Positions 52,575 through 61,058 of a DNA stretch of 64,000 bases are shown piece by piece; the stretch's first letter is position 1; every line of letters starts with the position of its first letter. This DNA comes from Mycolicibacterium gilvum (GTDB lineage: Bacteria > Actinomycetota > Actinomycetes > Mycobacteriales > Mycobacteriaceae). The position numbers were made by a program, and so were the translations under genes. The stretch spans positions 5,952,001 to 6,016,000 of the forward strand of contig NZ_UGQM01000001.1 of assembly GCF_900454025.1 (NCBI RefSeq), given 5' to 3'. The notes under the pieces are model-generated. The model was not told where the DNA came from. It made no database searches and saw nothing but the letters and a program-made list of their open reading frames with translations.

Positions 52575-53246
52575 ATGGCAGGCGTGTCAACGCGCGCGAG
52601 TTCGGGCCGAGTCGCGTCCTGGGGCGCCGATGCGCCGGTTGGCGAGGAGCAGGCCAGGGAGCGACTGCTGGACGCGGCGGAGGCCTGTTTTGTCGACTTC
52701 GGGCCCGGCCGCACCCGGATGAGCGACATCGCCAAGCGGGCCGGCGTGCATCGTCGAACGGTGTACGACTACTTCCCCACGAAAGACGCGCTCGTGGCCG
52801 CATCCTTCGTGCGGGCGATCAGCGCAGTGCTCGAGGCTTCAGAATCCTGTTGGCAGACGGATGAACCTTTTCTGGATCAACTGTGCAATGCGATGTTGAT
52901 CGGACTGCGGGCCGCACGGGACTCGCCCACAATGTCGCTACTGATCGGTGCCGACGACCTCGGACGAACGTTTCGGGCCGCCGAGGGCTCCGAAGTCTGG
53001 AGCGACCGTCTTGCGAAGGCACTCGGCGGCCGCCTCCAAATAGCCATCGCGGCGGGTGAGGTCCGCGACGATCTCACTGCCGAGACCATGGCCCACTGGG
53101 TGACCCGCATTGCATTCAGCCTCGCCGCCGAACCCGGCAGAAGCGAGGACGGAGGCGACGCCGGCCTGATTCGAGCATTCGTCCCCGCCTGCCTCGCACC
53201 GCGACGAATCGGAACGCCCCTAGACAGGGCGAACTGTCCGACCTGA
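52575..53246 (+). CDS. TetR-family transcriptional regulator
   Basis: A 223-residue TetR protein. HTH at about residues 30-75: RLLDAAEACFVDFGPGRTRM, then DIAKRAGVHRRTVYDYFPTK. ATG 52575. The inverted repeat just upstream is a candidate autoregulatory site; alternatively this protein reads the three TGAC-type boxes downstream (53250-53373). Ligand unknown. Confidence 0.88.
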   Translation: MAGVSTRASSGRVASWGADAPVGEEQARERLLDAAEACFVDFGPGRTRMSDIAKRAGVHRRTVYDYFPTKDALVAASFVRAISAVLEASESCWQTDEPFLDQLCNAMLIGLRAARDSPTMSLLIGADDLGRTFRAAEGSEVWSDRLAKALGGRLQIAIAAGEVRDDLTAETMAHWVTRIAFSLAAEPGRSEDGGDAGLIRAFVPACLAPRRIGTPLDRANCPT

Positions 53247-53249
53247 AGT

Positions 53250-53268
53250 AGACACGATTGTCAGAATC
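53250..53268. promoter_or_regulatory. TGTCAGAATC-type box 1
   Basis: AGACACGATTGTCA followed by GAATC; first of three such boxes between the TetR and acyl-CoA dehydrogenase genes. Confidence 0.5.
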
Positions 53269-53311
53269 GCATCCCACTGACCATCTCGACTCACATCAGC
53301 GGACAGTCAAA

Positions 53312-53329
53312 GCTGACTATTGTCAGAAC
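53312..53329. promoter_or_regulatory. TGTCAGAAC-type box 2
   Basis: GCTGACTATTGTCAGAAC; the TGAC half is three bases closer than in the other boxes. Confidence 0.4.
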
Positions 53330-53359
53330 GTAGGGACACAGAAGCCGATTGCCTGAAAG

Positions 53360-53377
53360 TGACACACATGCCAGAAT
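53360..53377 (+). promoter_or_regulatory. Operator plus extended -10, box 3
   Basis: TGACACACATGCCA followed by GAAT. Five bases later GTG 53383 opens an 11-codon frame ending at TAG 53416-53418, nine bases before ATG 53428; possibly a leaderless leader peptide. Confidence 0.5.
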
Positions 53378-53427
53378 CTGCGGTGACAGACATTGACGAG
53401 CAGCCGACTCGGCTGTAGGAGTGCCAC

Positions 53428-54591
53428 ATGAGTACGGATCTGACCGAAGAAGAGACGATGCTCGTCGAAACAGTGCGCGCCTTCGTCGACCGCGACGTCC
53501 GACCGACGGTGCGCGAGGTGGAGCACGCGAACGAGTATCCCGAGGCGTGGATCGATCAGATGAAGCGCATCGGCATCTTCGGTCTCGCCGTTCCCGAGGA
53601 GTACGGCGGCACGCCCGTCTCGATGCCCTGCTACGTCGAGGTGACGCAGGAACTGGCGCGCGGCTGGATGAGCCTGGCAGGCGCGATGGGCGGGCACACC
53701 GTGGTCGCCAAGCTGCTCACGCTGTTCGGTACCGAGGAGCAGAAGCAGAAGTATCTGCCCACGATGGCAACGGGCGAGTTGCGCGCCACCATGGCGCTGA
53801 CCGAACCGGGCGGTGGCTCGGACCTGCAGAACATGACGACCACCGCGCTCGCAGCGGACCGGGACGGCGAGGAACTCGTGATCAACGGCGCCAAGACGTG
53901 GATCAGCAATGCGCGACGCTCCGGACTGATCGCGCTCCTGTGTAAGACCGACCCCAGTGCCACACCTCGTCATCAAGGCATTTCGGTGATTCTGGTGGAA
54001 CCCGGCCGGGGTCTGACGGTGTCGCGGGATCTACCCAAGCTGGGCTACAAGGGCGTCGAATCCTGCGAACTGTCATTCGACGACTGTCGCGTGCCGGCTT
54101 CGGCGATCCTCGGCGGAGTGGTGGGCCAAGGTTTCGCACAGATGATGAAAGGCCTTGAGACGGGCCGCATTCAGGTGGCGTCGCGCGCATTGGGAGTGGC
54201 AACAGCGGCGCTGGCCGACGGGCTGCGCTACGCCCAGGAGCGGGAGAGCTTCGGCAAGCCGATCTGGAAGCATCAGGCGATCGGCAACTATCTCGCGGAC
54301 ATGGCCACCAAACTCACAGCGGCGCGGCAACTCACCCTGTACGCCGCCCGACGCTACGACAGCGGCGAGCGGGCGGACATGGAAGCGGGCATGGCGAAAC
54401 TCTTTGCCTCGGAGGTGGCGATGGAGATCGCGTTGAACGCCGTCCGGATCCACGGGGGCTACGGCTACTCCACGGAGTACGACGTCGAACGCTACTTCAG
54501 GGATGCACCACTGATGATCGTCGGAGAGGGCACCAACGAGATTCAGCGCAACGTCATCGCCGCCCAACTGGTCGCCCGCGGCGGCATCTGA
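53428..54591 (+). CDS. Acyl-CoA dehydrogenase
   Basis: A 387-residue acyl-CoA dehydrogenase: MALTEPGGGSDLQNMTTTAL near residue 122, KTWISNARRSGLIALLCKTD, RESFGKPIWKHQAIGNYLAD near 272 and IHGGYGYSTEYDVERYFRDA near 346 with GEGTNEIQRNVIA. ATG 53428. Heads a two-gene unit with the FprB-like reductase, 20 bases apart, which may link its electrons or a P450 system to NADPH. Confidence 0.9.
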   Translation: MSTDLTEEETMLVETVRAFVDRDVRPTVREVEHANEYPEAWIDQMKRIGIFGLAVPEEYGGTPVSMPCYVEVTQELARGWMSLAGAMGGHTVVAKLLTLFGTEEQKQKYLPTMATGELRATMALTEPGGGSDLQNMTTTALAADRDGEELVINGAKTWISNARRSGLIALLCKTDPSATPRHQGISVILVEPGRGLTVSRDLPKLGYKGVESCELSFDDCRVPASAILGGVVGQGFAQMMKGLETGRIQVASRALGVATAALADGLRYAQERESFGKPIWKHQAIGNYLADMATKLTAARQLTLYAARRYDSGERADMEAGMAKLFASEVAMEIALNAVRIHGGYGYSTEYDVERYFRDAPLMIVGEGTNEIQRNVIAAQLVARGGI

Positions 54592-54611
54592 AACGCGATA
54601 GGAGACGCGCC

Positions 54612-56252
54612 GTGGCGTACGTGATCACTCAGAACTGTTGCAAGGATGCCAGTTGCGTGCCAGTGTGCCCGGTCGACTGCATTCGTCCGGTTGGCGCCGC
54701 CGGTCAATTCACCGGCGCCGAAATGCTCTACATCGATCCGGAGGCGTGCATCGACTGCGGTGCCTGCCTGGAGGAATGCCCGGTCGACGCGATCCACTAC
54801 GATGAGGACCTGCCGCCGGAACTCGAACGCTTCCGCGACATCAACGCGGCATACTTCGAGCGTCACCCCTTGGAACCCAGTGCACCTGCGCAGCCCCGCC
54901 GTGGCGACCAGGTCCGGCCGGGGACTCTCCGGGTCGCGATCGTCGGCGCCGGGCCTGCCGCGTGCTACGCCGCGACCGCTCTGATGGAGGTCGACGGTGT
55001 CGAGGTCGATCTCTTCGAGCGGCTCCCCACGCCCTTCGGCTTGATCCGTGCGGGCGTGGCCCCTGACCACCAACACACCAAGGCGGTCGCCCAGGTCTTC
55101 GAGCACGCCCTGGGAAACAAGCGCTTACGCTGTCACCTCAACGTCGAGGTCGGCGCCGACGTGACTCATGACGATCTGCTCGCTCACCACCACGCGGTCG
55201 TCTACGCGGTCGGCGCTTCCCGCAGCCGGGATCTCGGCATTCCCGGCGAGGACTTGCCGGGAAACCACTCCGCGGTGGACTTCGTCGGGTGGTACAACGG
55301 CCATCCGGACCACGCGCATCACAAGTTCGACCTGTCCGGCGAGCGAGCGGTCATCATCGGCAACGGCAACGTCGCGCTCGACGCAGCCAGGGTGCTGCTC
55401 CTGGACAACACGCAGCTCGCGAAGACCGATATCGCAGCACATGCACTGGATGCGCTGTCGCACAGTCAGATCCGCGAGGTGGTCATCCTCGGGCGGCGCG
55501 GACCCCGTGATGCCGCGTTCTCCGCCGGTGAGTTCCTCGCCCTCGGCCATCTGTCCGGGGTGGACGTGGTGATCACCGACGACGAGCTGACGGCGAGCTC
55601 GACCGACGACGTCGAGACCGAACTCAAACTTCGACTCGCCCGCGAGTACGCCGACAAGCCGACCACGCCCGAAAACAAGCGCATCGTCTTCCGCTTCCTG
55701 GCCTCGCCCTCGGAGGTCGTCGGTTCCGACCGCGCCGAAAGCCTGCGCATCGTGTCCAACAGCGTCGACGAGACAGGCGCGTTGGTGACCGGCGATCCCT
55801 CCAACGGCACCGAACTGATCGAGACCTCTCTGATCCTGCGGTCCATCGGATATCACGGATCGCCGATCGACGGATTGCCTTACGACGCAACCAAGGGCGT
55901 CACGCCGAACGATCACGGTAGGGTCATCGACGATGACGGTCAGCCCTTGACCGGGGTGTACGTGACGGGATGGATCAAGCGGGGTCCGCGGGGCGTCATC
56001 GGCACCAACCGCACATGTGCAGAAGAGACTGTGGCTGCACTCCTCGACGACTACGCAGCCGGCCATCTCTCGCGACGTGTCGCCGATCGCAACGCCGTAC
56101 TCCAATTGCTCGCCGAACGCGGGTCGAGCCCCATAGCCTGGAGCGGTTGGAAGGCCATCGACGCGGCCGAGCGGCGGCGTGGGGCCGAGCAGTCACGGCC
56201 ACGGGTGAAGTTCGTCGACGTCGCCGAGCTGGTCGCCAGTGCAAGGGCTTGA
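54612..56252 (+). CDS. fprB: Ferredoxin-fused ferredoxin-NADP reductase (FprB-like)
   Basis: A 546-residue flavoprotein. The N-terminal 60 residues are a bacterial 7Fe/8Fe ferredoxin (Cys9, 10, 15, 19, 23 and Cys46, 49, 52, 56 in CIDCGACLEEC). The FAD site VAIVGAGPAACYAA follows near residue 110, and the NADP site VIIGNGNVALDAARVLL near 245. This is the adrenodoxin-reductase-like layout of mycobacterial FprB. It could feed electrons to the P450s and the Rieske oxygenase, neither of which has its own reductase here. GTG 54612. Confidence 0.9.
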   Translation: MAYVITQNCCKDASCVPVCPVDCIRPVGAAGQFTGAEMLYIDPEACIDCGACLEECPVDAIHYDEDLPPELERFRDINAAYFERHPLEPSAPAQPRRGDQVRPGTLRVAIVGAGPAACYAATALMEVDGVEVDLFERLPTPFGLIRAGVAPDHQHTKAVAQVFEHALGNKRLRCHLNVEVGADVTHDDLLAHHHAVVYAVGASRSRDLGIPGEDLPGNHSAVDFVGWYNGHPDHAHHKFDLSGERAVIIGNGNVALDAARVLLLDNTQLAKTDIAAHALDALSHSQIREVVILGRRGPRDAAFSAGEFLALGHLSGVDVVITDDELTASSTDDVETELKLRLAREYADKPTTPENKRIVFRFLASPSEVVGSDRAESLRIVSNSVDETGALVTGDPSNGTELIETSLILRSIGYHGSPIDGLPYDATKGVTPNDHGRVIDDDGQPLTGVYVTGWIKRGPRGVIGTNRTCAEETVAALLDDYAAGHLSRRVADRNAVLQLLAERGSSPIAWSGWKAIDAAERRRGAEQSRPRVKFVDVAELVASARA

Positions 56253-56406
56253 GGTCGACCTCCTGCGGAATGCCAGACCGTTGGCTCGGGTCATATTCAA
56301 GCCATTGAACACGTTGTAGGTCATCGCATAATTCGGCACCTACTGACTCCGATCAGTCGGCGACCCCGCTGCCCCTCGTCGCCGAGCGCCTGAGGTCCCA
56401 AAGACT
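56253..56406. other. Short gap before the ECH remnant
   Basis: No gene seen. The preceding reductase ends at 56252 and degraded crotonase sequence begins at about 56407. Confidence 0.4.
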
Positions 56407-56772
56407 GATGTCGAACTCGTTCTCTACCGAGCGAACGACGGTGTCGCACTGATCACCGTCAACGACCCGGACCGGAGAAGCGCGGTCACCGACGCCATGT
56501 CGGCGCAGTTGCGCTCGGCGGTGGAACGCGCCGAGGCCGACGAGACCGTCCACGCCGTCGTCGTCACCGGCGCGGGCAAGGCCTTCTGTGCCGGTGCCGA
56601 CCTCAGCGCGCTCGGCGAAGCAGCAGAGGAGGGACTGCCGGAGCTCTACGACGGATTCATGGCTCTCGCCAACTGCTCCCTGCCCACCATTGCGGCGGTC
56701 AACGAGGCCGCGGTCGGGGCCAGGCTCAACCTTGCGCTGGCCGCTGACGTCGAACTCGGCTCGCGTTGTGTT
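56407..56772 (+). pseudogene. Enoyl-CoA hydratase fragment, both ends lost
   Basis: Crotonase sequence without a start codon runs [40 protein letters not shown] and [20 protein letters not shown], then breaks off into unrelated sequence. The first in-frame ATG (56497) is inside the fold. The break coincides with a MaoC fragment on the other strand. Confidence 0.75.
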
Positions 56773-56789
56773 GCCCTCCTCCAACAGTT

Positions 56790-57035
56790 TTCGGCGATCC
56801 TGTTGATCGCCGATGACATGTCCGTTGAAGCGGGTGGCGTATTCGCATAGATGCCGACGGTGGTCGCCGTATCCGAATGCGAAGTGGCGCGACCTATCCC
56901 ACGTGACTTCGTAGTCGTGCGGCTTGTTCTGCTGGGGACGGAGCACCCCCAGGCGGAGGCGAGATCGCTCGAACGCCGCGTCGGTGAGCGTGCCGCGAAA
57001 GTTCCGGCGGTCTGCTCCGGAACGGTGGTCATCAC
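56790..57035 (-). pseudogene. FAS1-like MaoC dehydratase N-terminal fragment
   Basis: Starting with ATG 57032, which overlaps the hydrolase stop, MTTVPEQTAG is followed after a frame change by TLTDAAFERSRLRLGV, NKPHDYEVTWDRSRHFAFGY and [11 protein letters not shown]. This is the N-terminal hot-dog of a FAS1-like MaoC protein with its central loop altered and the rest missing. A piece resembling the C-terminal half of the same family lies at 59117-59480. Confidence 0.65.
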
Positions 57036-57874
57036 GGACTCCCCGTCGAGTTGGTGCGGATCGCATCGGCGAGCACGCCCGGCGCATCGAGCATGACGAA
57101 CGCCGAGCAGTCCGGGATCTCGATCAGAGTGGCGTTCGGGAATGCGTCGCGCAGGCGCGCGGCGTGGGCGAGCGGGAAGAGGTCGTCATCGGTGCCCCAC
57201 GGCAGGGTGACGGGCTTCTCGAAGGCCTCGATCGCCGATGCGGCACGGAGCGTCAGCGCCGGATCCAGCGATGCGGTGACCGTGACGGCGTCGCGGCGGG
57301 CGGCCGCGCTAGTGGCGAATGCTCCGAACACCTCACGCTGGCGGTCCTTCGCTGGCCGGGTGTGGCAGACGACCTTGAGGAAGAAGGCCCGTCCCGGTCC
57401 AGTGGCCAACAGTCGCACGACTGCTCCGCCCAGTGCAGAACTGAACCGGCACAGCTTCACGATCTGCGCGAACGATCCCGGCGGAAAGTGTTCGTAGCTA
57501 TCGCAATTGGTCAACACCAGTCGAGCGATGCGGGACGTGTCCAGGGTGGTGTCGCCTAGCGCGGCCAGCACGAGGCCGCCGCCGGTGTCGTTGGCGACGA
57601 GGGTGACGTCAGTCAGGTCGAGCGCCTCCATGAAGTGCACGATGCGGCGGGCAGCCGCCTCGGCTCCGAGGTCGGCGCCGGCGGTCGACGCGCTGTGCGC
57701 ACCCAGCGGCCACGTCGGGGTGATGCAGCGTAACCCGTCACCGAGCTCGGCCACAACGTCGTTCCACACCGCGCCCGTCACGTAGACGCCGTGCACGAAC
57801 AGGACAGTCGGCCCGCTCCCGGTATCCGCATACTCGACGTCCAGTCCATCGACACGCGCTCGCTCTATGGTCAT
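57032..57874 (-). CDS. Alpha/beta hydrolase with Asp nucleophile (epoxide hydrolase/dehalogenase-like)
   Basis: A 280-residue alpha/beta hydrolase: VLFVHGVYVTGAVWNDVVAE (oxyanion loop), nucleophile elbow LVANDTGGGLVLAAL with Asp near residue 104 in place of Ser, and PDCSAFVMLDAPGVLADAIR near the end, where the usual catalytic His is not obvious. The Asp elbow points to the haloalkane-dehalogenase/epoxide-hydrolase subgroup. ATG 57874 after GGGAGCGGG. Confidence 0.75.
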   Translation of the reverse strand: MTIERARVDGLDVEYADTGSGPTVLFVHGVYVTGAVWNDVVAELGDGLRCITPTWPLGAHSASTAGADLGAEAAARRIVHFMEALDLTDVTLVANDTGGGLVLAALGDTTLDTSRIARLVLTNCDSYEHFPPGSFAQIVKLCRFSSALGGAVVRLLATGPGRAFFLKVVCHTRPAKDRQREVFGAFATSAAARRDAVTVTASLDPALTLRAASAIEAFEKPVTLPWGTDDDLFPLAHAARLRDAFPNATLIEIPDCSAFVMLDAPGVLADAIRTNSTGSP

Positions 57875-57889
57875 TCCCGCTCCCGTCTC

Positions 57890-57985
57890 TCAGCGCCCGT
57901 GGAATTCCGGTGGTCGCCGCTCCCGGAAGGCGCGAACGCCCTCCCGGAGGTCGGCAGTGTCGATCAGAGCGAGCCGGTCATAGTC
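57890..57985 (-). pseudogene. C-terminal scrap of an enoyl-CoA hydratase
   Basis: About 30 codons, RLALIDTADLREGVRAFRER then RPPEFHGR and stop at 57892-57890, match the usual crotonase C-terminus. No start codon; it follows the acyl-CoA dehydrogenase stop. Confidence 0.7.
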
Positions 57986-59120
57986 CGAGGTCGCGGCCGA
58001 TGATGTCCTTCATGATCTCGGTCGTACCGCCGAAGATCGTCATAATCCGGTTGTCCATGTAGTCGCGTGCGACCCGGTACTCCGTCATGTAGCCGTAGCC
58101 GCCGTGCAACTGCACGCAGCCGTCGATGACTTTCTTAGCCGTCTCGGTGCACCACCATTTCGCCTTCGACGCCTCGACCGCGGTCAAGTCACCGTCGACG
58201 ACGGCCTGCAGGCACCGGTCGATGTACTGCTCCCCGATCTCGAGTTCGGTGTCCATCTCGGCCAACAGGAATCGGTTGTGCTGGAAGCTGCCGATCGGCT
58301 GCCCGAAGGCCCTCCGGTCCTTGGCGTACTGCAGCGTCTGGCGCCAGGTTTCACGGGCTCCCGCGATGGCCGAGATGGCGATCGACAGCCGCTCGGACGG
58401 CAGGTTGTGCATCAGGTGATAGAAGCCGCCCCCCTCCTTGCCGAGCAGATTGGCCGACGGCACCCGGACATTGTCGAAGTGCAGTTCCGCGGTGTCCTGG
58501 TAATGCAGACCCATCTTCTCGAGCTTGCGGCCGCGGGTGAAGCCCTCCATGCCGTCCTCGATCACCAGCAGAGTGAAGCCCTTGTGCCCCGCCTCGGGAT
58601 CGGTGCGGCACACCGTGACGACCAGGTCGCAGTTGATGCCGGAGGAGATGAACGTCTTGGAACCGTTGACAATCCAGTCGTCTCCGTCGCGCACCGCGGA
58701 GGTGCGGATGCCCGCCAGGTCGCTGCCGGCTCCGGGTTCTGTCATGGCGACGGCAACGATCAGTTCGCCGCTTATGATGCCGGGGAGCCAGCGCTTCTTC
58801 TGCTCGTCGTTGCTCAACGACGAGAAGTACGGGCCGACTACATCGTTCTGCAGGCTCAGCGCAGGTGCCGGTCCACCGTAGCGGGCGATCTCCTCGTCGA
58901 TGACGGCATTGAACCTGAAGTCGTCGACGCCACCACCGCCGTACTCTTCGGGCATGTTGAACCCGATCAATCCGTACTTGCCCGCGGCAACCCACGCCGA
59001 CCGGTCCACCAGCCGGTCAGCTTCCCACCGCTCGGCGTTGGGCACTAGCTCCTGCTCGATGAACTGCCGAACCGTATCGCGGAAGACCTCGTGGTCGGCT
59101 TCCAGGACCAATCGCTTCAT
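57978..59120 (-). CDS. Acyl-CoA dehydrogenase
   Basis: A 380-residue acyl-CoA dehydrogenase: VAMTEPGAGSDLAGIRTSAV near residue 124, KTFISSGINCDLVVTVCRTD, and QLHGGYGYMTEYRVARDYMD near 345 with FGGTTEIMKDIIGRDLGL. ATG 59120 overlaps the upstream chimeric frame by ATGA. Confidence 0.9.
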   Translation of the reverse strand: MKRLVLEADHEVFRDTVRQFIEQELVPNAERWEADRLVDRSAWVAAGKYGLIGFNMPEEYGGGGVDDFRFNAVIDEEIARYGGPAPALSLQNDVVGPYFSSLSNDEQKKRWLPGIISGELIVAVAMTEPGAGSDLAGIRTSAVRDGDDWIVNGSKTFISSGINCDLVVTVCRTDPEAGHKGFTLLVIEDGMEGFTRGRKLEKMGLHYQDTAELHFDNVRVPSANLLGKEGGGFYHLMHNLPSERLSIAISAIAGARETWRQTLQYAKDRRAFGQPIGSFQHNRFLLAEMDTELEIGEQYIDRCLQAVVDGDLTAVEASKAKWWCTETAKKVIDGCVQLHGGYGYMTEYRVARDYMDNRIMTIFGGTTEIMKDIIGRDLGL

Positions 59121-59569
59121 GGTGGGCTCACTCTCCATACAGTCGGCGAAGTTCCGCGCCCACCTTGCTCGACGCACGCGAAACCACCTGCGCCCCCGCG
59201 CCTTCTGAGTTCGGCATCGGGCATTGGGAGCACAACGGCGCCCGTAGTCTTGGACGGGAACAGCACCTGTGCGGTGCCGCACGTAGTGGTCTCGTCGCGC
59301 TGACTGATAGCCGAGACGTCGATCGAAACGACGTCGTCAGCGGTGTCGCTCTTGGCGGTGACCTTGCCGGTGCATCGGTGCACGTCTCCGTGGTAGTTGA
59401 ACCCGCGCATCTGCAGGTCCATCTCGGCCAGCCAGCCGTCGTCACCGATCCAGTTCGTCAGCAGTTGGCTCACCCACGCCGCTTCCTCGGCCAGCTTCAC
59501 CGCGTGGCTACGGCCCTGACCGCGGGCGCCGCCCGTGACCAGAACCACTTTGTCCTGTACTCGTCCCAT
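59117..59569 (-). pseudogene. In-frame SDR/MaoC chimera left by a deletion
   Basis: From ATG 59569 the frame starts as a mycofactocin-type SDR (MGRVQDKVVLVTGGARGQGR) for about 30 residues, then switches in frame to the C-terminal half of a MaoC-like dehydratase (AWVSQLLTNWIGDDGWLAEM, QMRGFNYHGDVHRCTGKVTA). SDR active site and MaoC N-terminal half are gone. The 150-codon frame is open and coupled to both neighbours, so it may be translated, but neither activity is expected. Confidence 0.7.
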
Positions 59570-59571
59570 AT

Positions 59572-60381
59572 CTAGCGTGCCGTCCATACTGGTCGACGTT
59601 TCTCGGCGAAGGCCCGCGGACCTTCCTTGGCGTCTTCGGATTTGAGCAACTCCGTGAACTCACGCGTGGTGCGCTCCCATTTGGGTTCCTCATCGGCGAT
59701 GATTCCGCCGTCGGCACCATAGGCGAGTCGTTTGCTGGCCTGAACCGACAGTGGTGCGTTGACCGTGATGCGCTCGGCGAGCGCGATTGCCGCCTCGACC
59801 ACCGCGCCATCCGGTACAACCTCGTTGATCAGGCCCCACCGAAGAGCGTCTGCCGCGGCCATCGGCTCCCCGGTGAACACTAATTCCAGTGCCACCTTGC
59901 GCGGCAACTGCTCGACGATCCGGAACACGCCGCCGGCCCCGGCGATCAGCCCGCGCTTGACCTCGGGCAGGCCGAATGACGCGCTCTCGCAGGCGACGAC
60001 AAGATCGCTGGCCAGCGCAAGTTCGGAGCCGCCACCCAGCGCCGTGCCGTTCACCGCAGCGATGGTGGGTTTGTCGACGAAGTGGTGTACGTAACCGGCG
60101 AAACCCCATTCCGGGTGTTCGTCGTGAAAAAGGTTCTCGCCACGGGAGATCGCCTTGAGGTCGGCGCCCGCGCAGAATGACTTGTCACCTGCCCCGGTGA
60201 TCACCACCGCCCACACGTCGGGGTCGGCCTGCGCGGCCGACAGCGCGTCACCAACCGCCGTGCTCACCGCGCCGTTGACGGCATTGCGGGCCTCGGGCCG
60301 GTTGATGGTGATCAGTGCGACGTTTCCACGCCGCTCTACCAGTGCCGCTGGGCTCGCCACGTCGGTGGCAGATTCGTTCAT
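59572..60381 (-). CDS. Enoyl-CoA hydratase/isomerase
   Basis: A 269-residue crotonase: ALITINRPEARNAVNGAVST, GAGDKSFCAGADLKAISRGE and AAVNGTALGGGSELALASDL. ATG 60381 after AAAGGAG. Intact, between two damaged genes. Confidence 0.88.
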   Translation of the reverse strand: MNESATDVASPAALVERRGNVALITINRPEARNAVNGAVSTAVGDALSAAQADPDVWAVVITGAGDKSFCAGADLKAISRGENLFHDEHPEWGFAGYVHHFVDKPTIAAVNGTALGGGSELALASDLVVACESASFGLPEVKRGLIAGAGGVFRIVEQLPRKVALELVFTGEPMAAADALRWGLINEVVPDGAVVEAAIALAERITVNAPLSVQASKRLAYGADGGIIADEEPKWERTTREFTELLKSEDAKEGPRAFAEKRRPVWTAR

Positions 60382-60665
60382 CAAGGCTCCTTTGAATTGG
60401 ATGGTTGCGTGTAAAGGTCTTCAACCACCGTCCGTTGTCCACAGCGGCGGTCGCCCGACTGCCGAGCGCGGCGTGGGGGCCGACGGCACGCAGTGCGAGC
60501 GCATGCAGGTGCCGCCAAGTGCTGGTCGACAAGTTCGGCGTGCCAAGCCCGCGCCGCGGCGATACGGTCCGGCTTCTCCCCAGACCGGGCAACCTGATCC
60601 TGACATCGACGAAAGTCGGCGAGTAACGATTCCAGCCGGGGACGCCAATCAGCGGACTGCATCAC
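60382..60665 (-). pseudogene. Acyl-CoA dehydrogenase N-terminal remnant
   Basis: From GTG 60665 or ATG 60662, ADWRPRLESLLADFRRCQDQ and ARAWHAELVDQHLAAPA resemble the N-terminal region of an acyl-CoA dehydrogenase. After about 55 codons the sequence becomes arginine-rich and unrelated, ending at the hydratase start. Confidence 0.55.
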
Positions 60666-60678
60666 ACCTCACAAAGTC

Positions 60679-60687
60679 AACCTGGTT
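60679..60687. promoter_or_regulatory. AACCTGGTT box
   Basis: AACC-T-GGTT palindrome 14 bases upstream of the remnant start; related to AACTAGGTT at 5419 and 25969. Confidence 0.4.
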
Positions 60688-60736
60688 AACCATATCGATG
60701 GCGCAGAGTCACATAGCCGCTTGGCAAGCCCGTCGG

Positions 60737-61006
<270 letters not shown>

Positions 61007-61058
61007 TTAACTCAATCCGGGGGCTGACCGGGTTCGACATCTGGCAAGCTTTCCAAAC

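Noticed and set aside
56353..57087. 244-codon minus-strand frame taken as one gene
   Set aside because: Only about 80 codons resemble a MaoC dehydratase; the rest is antisense to the ECH remnant or upstream hydrolase sequence.
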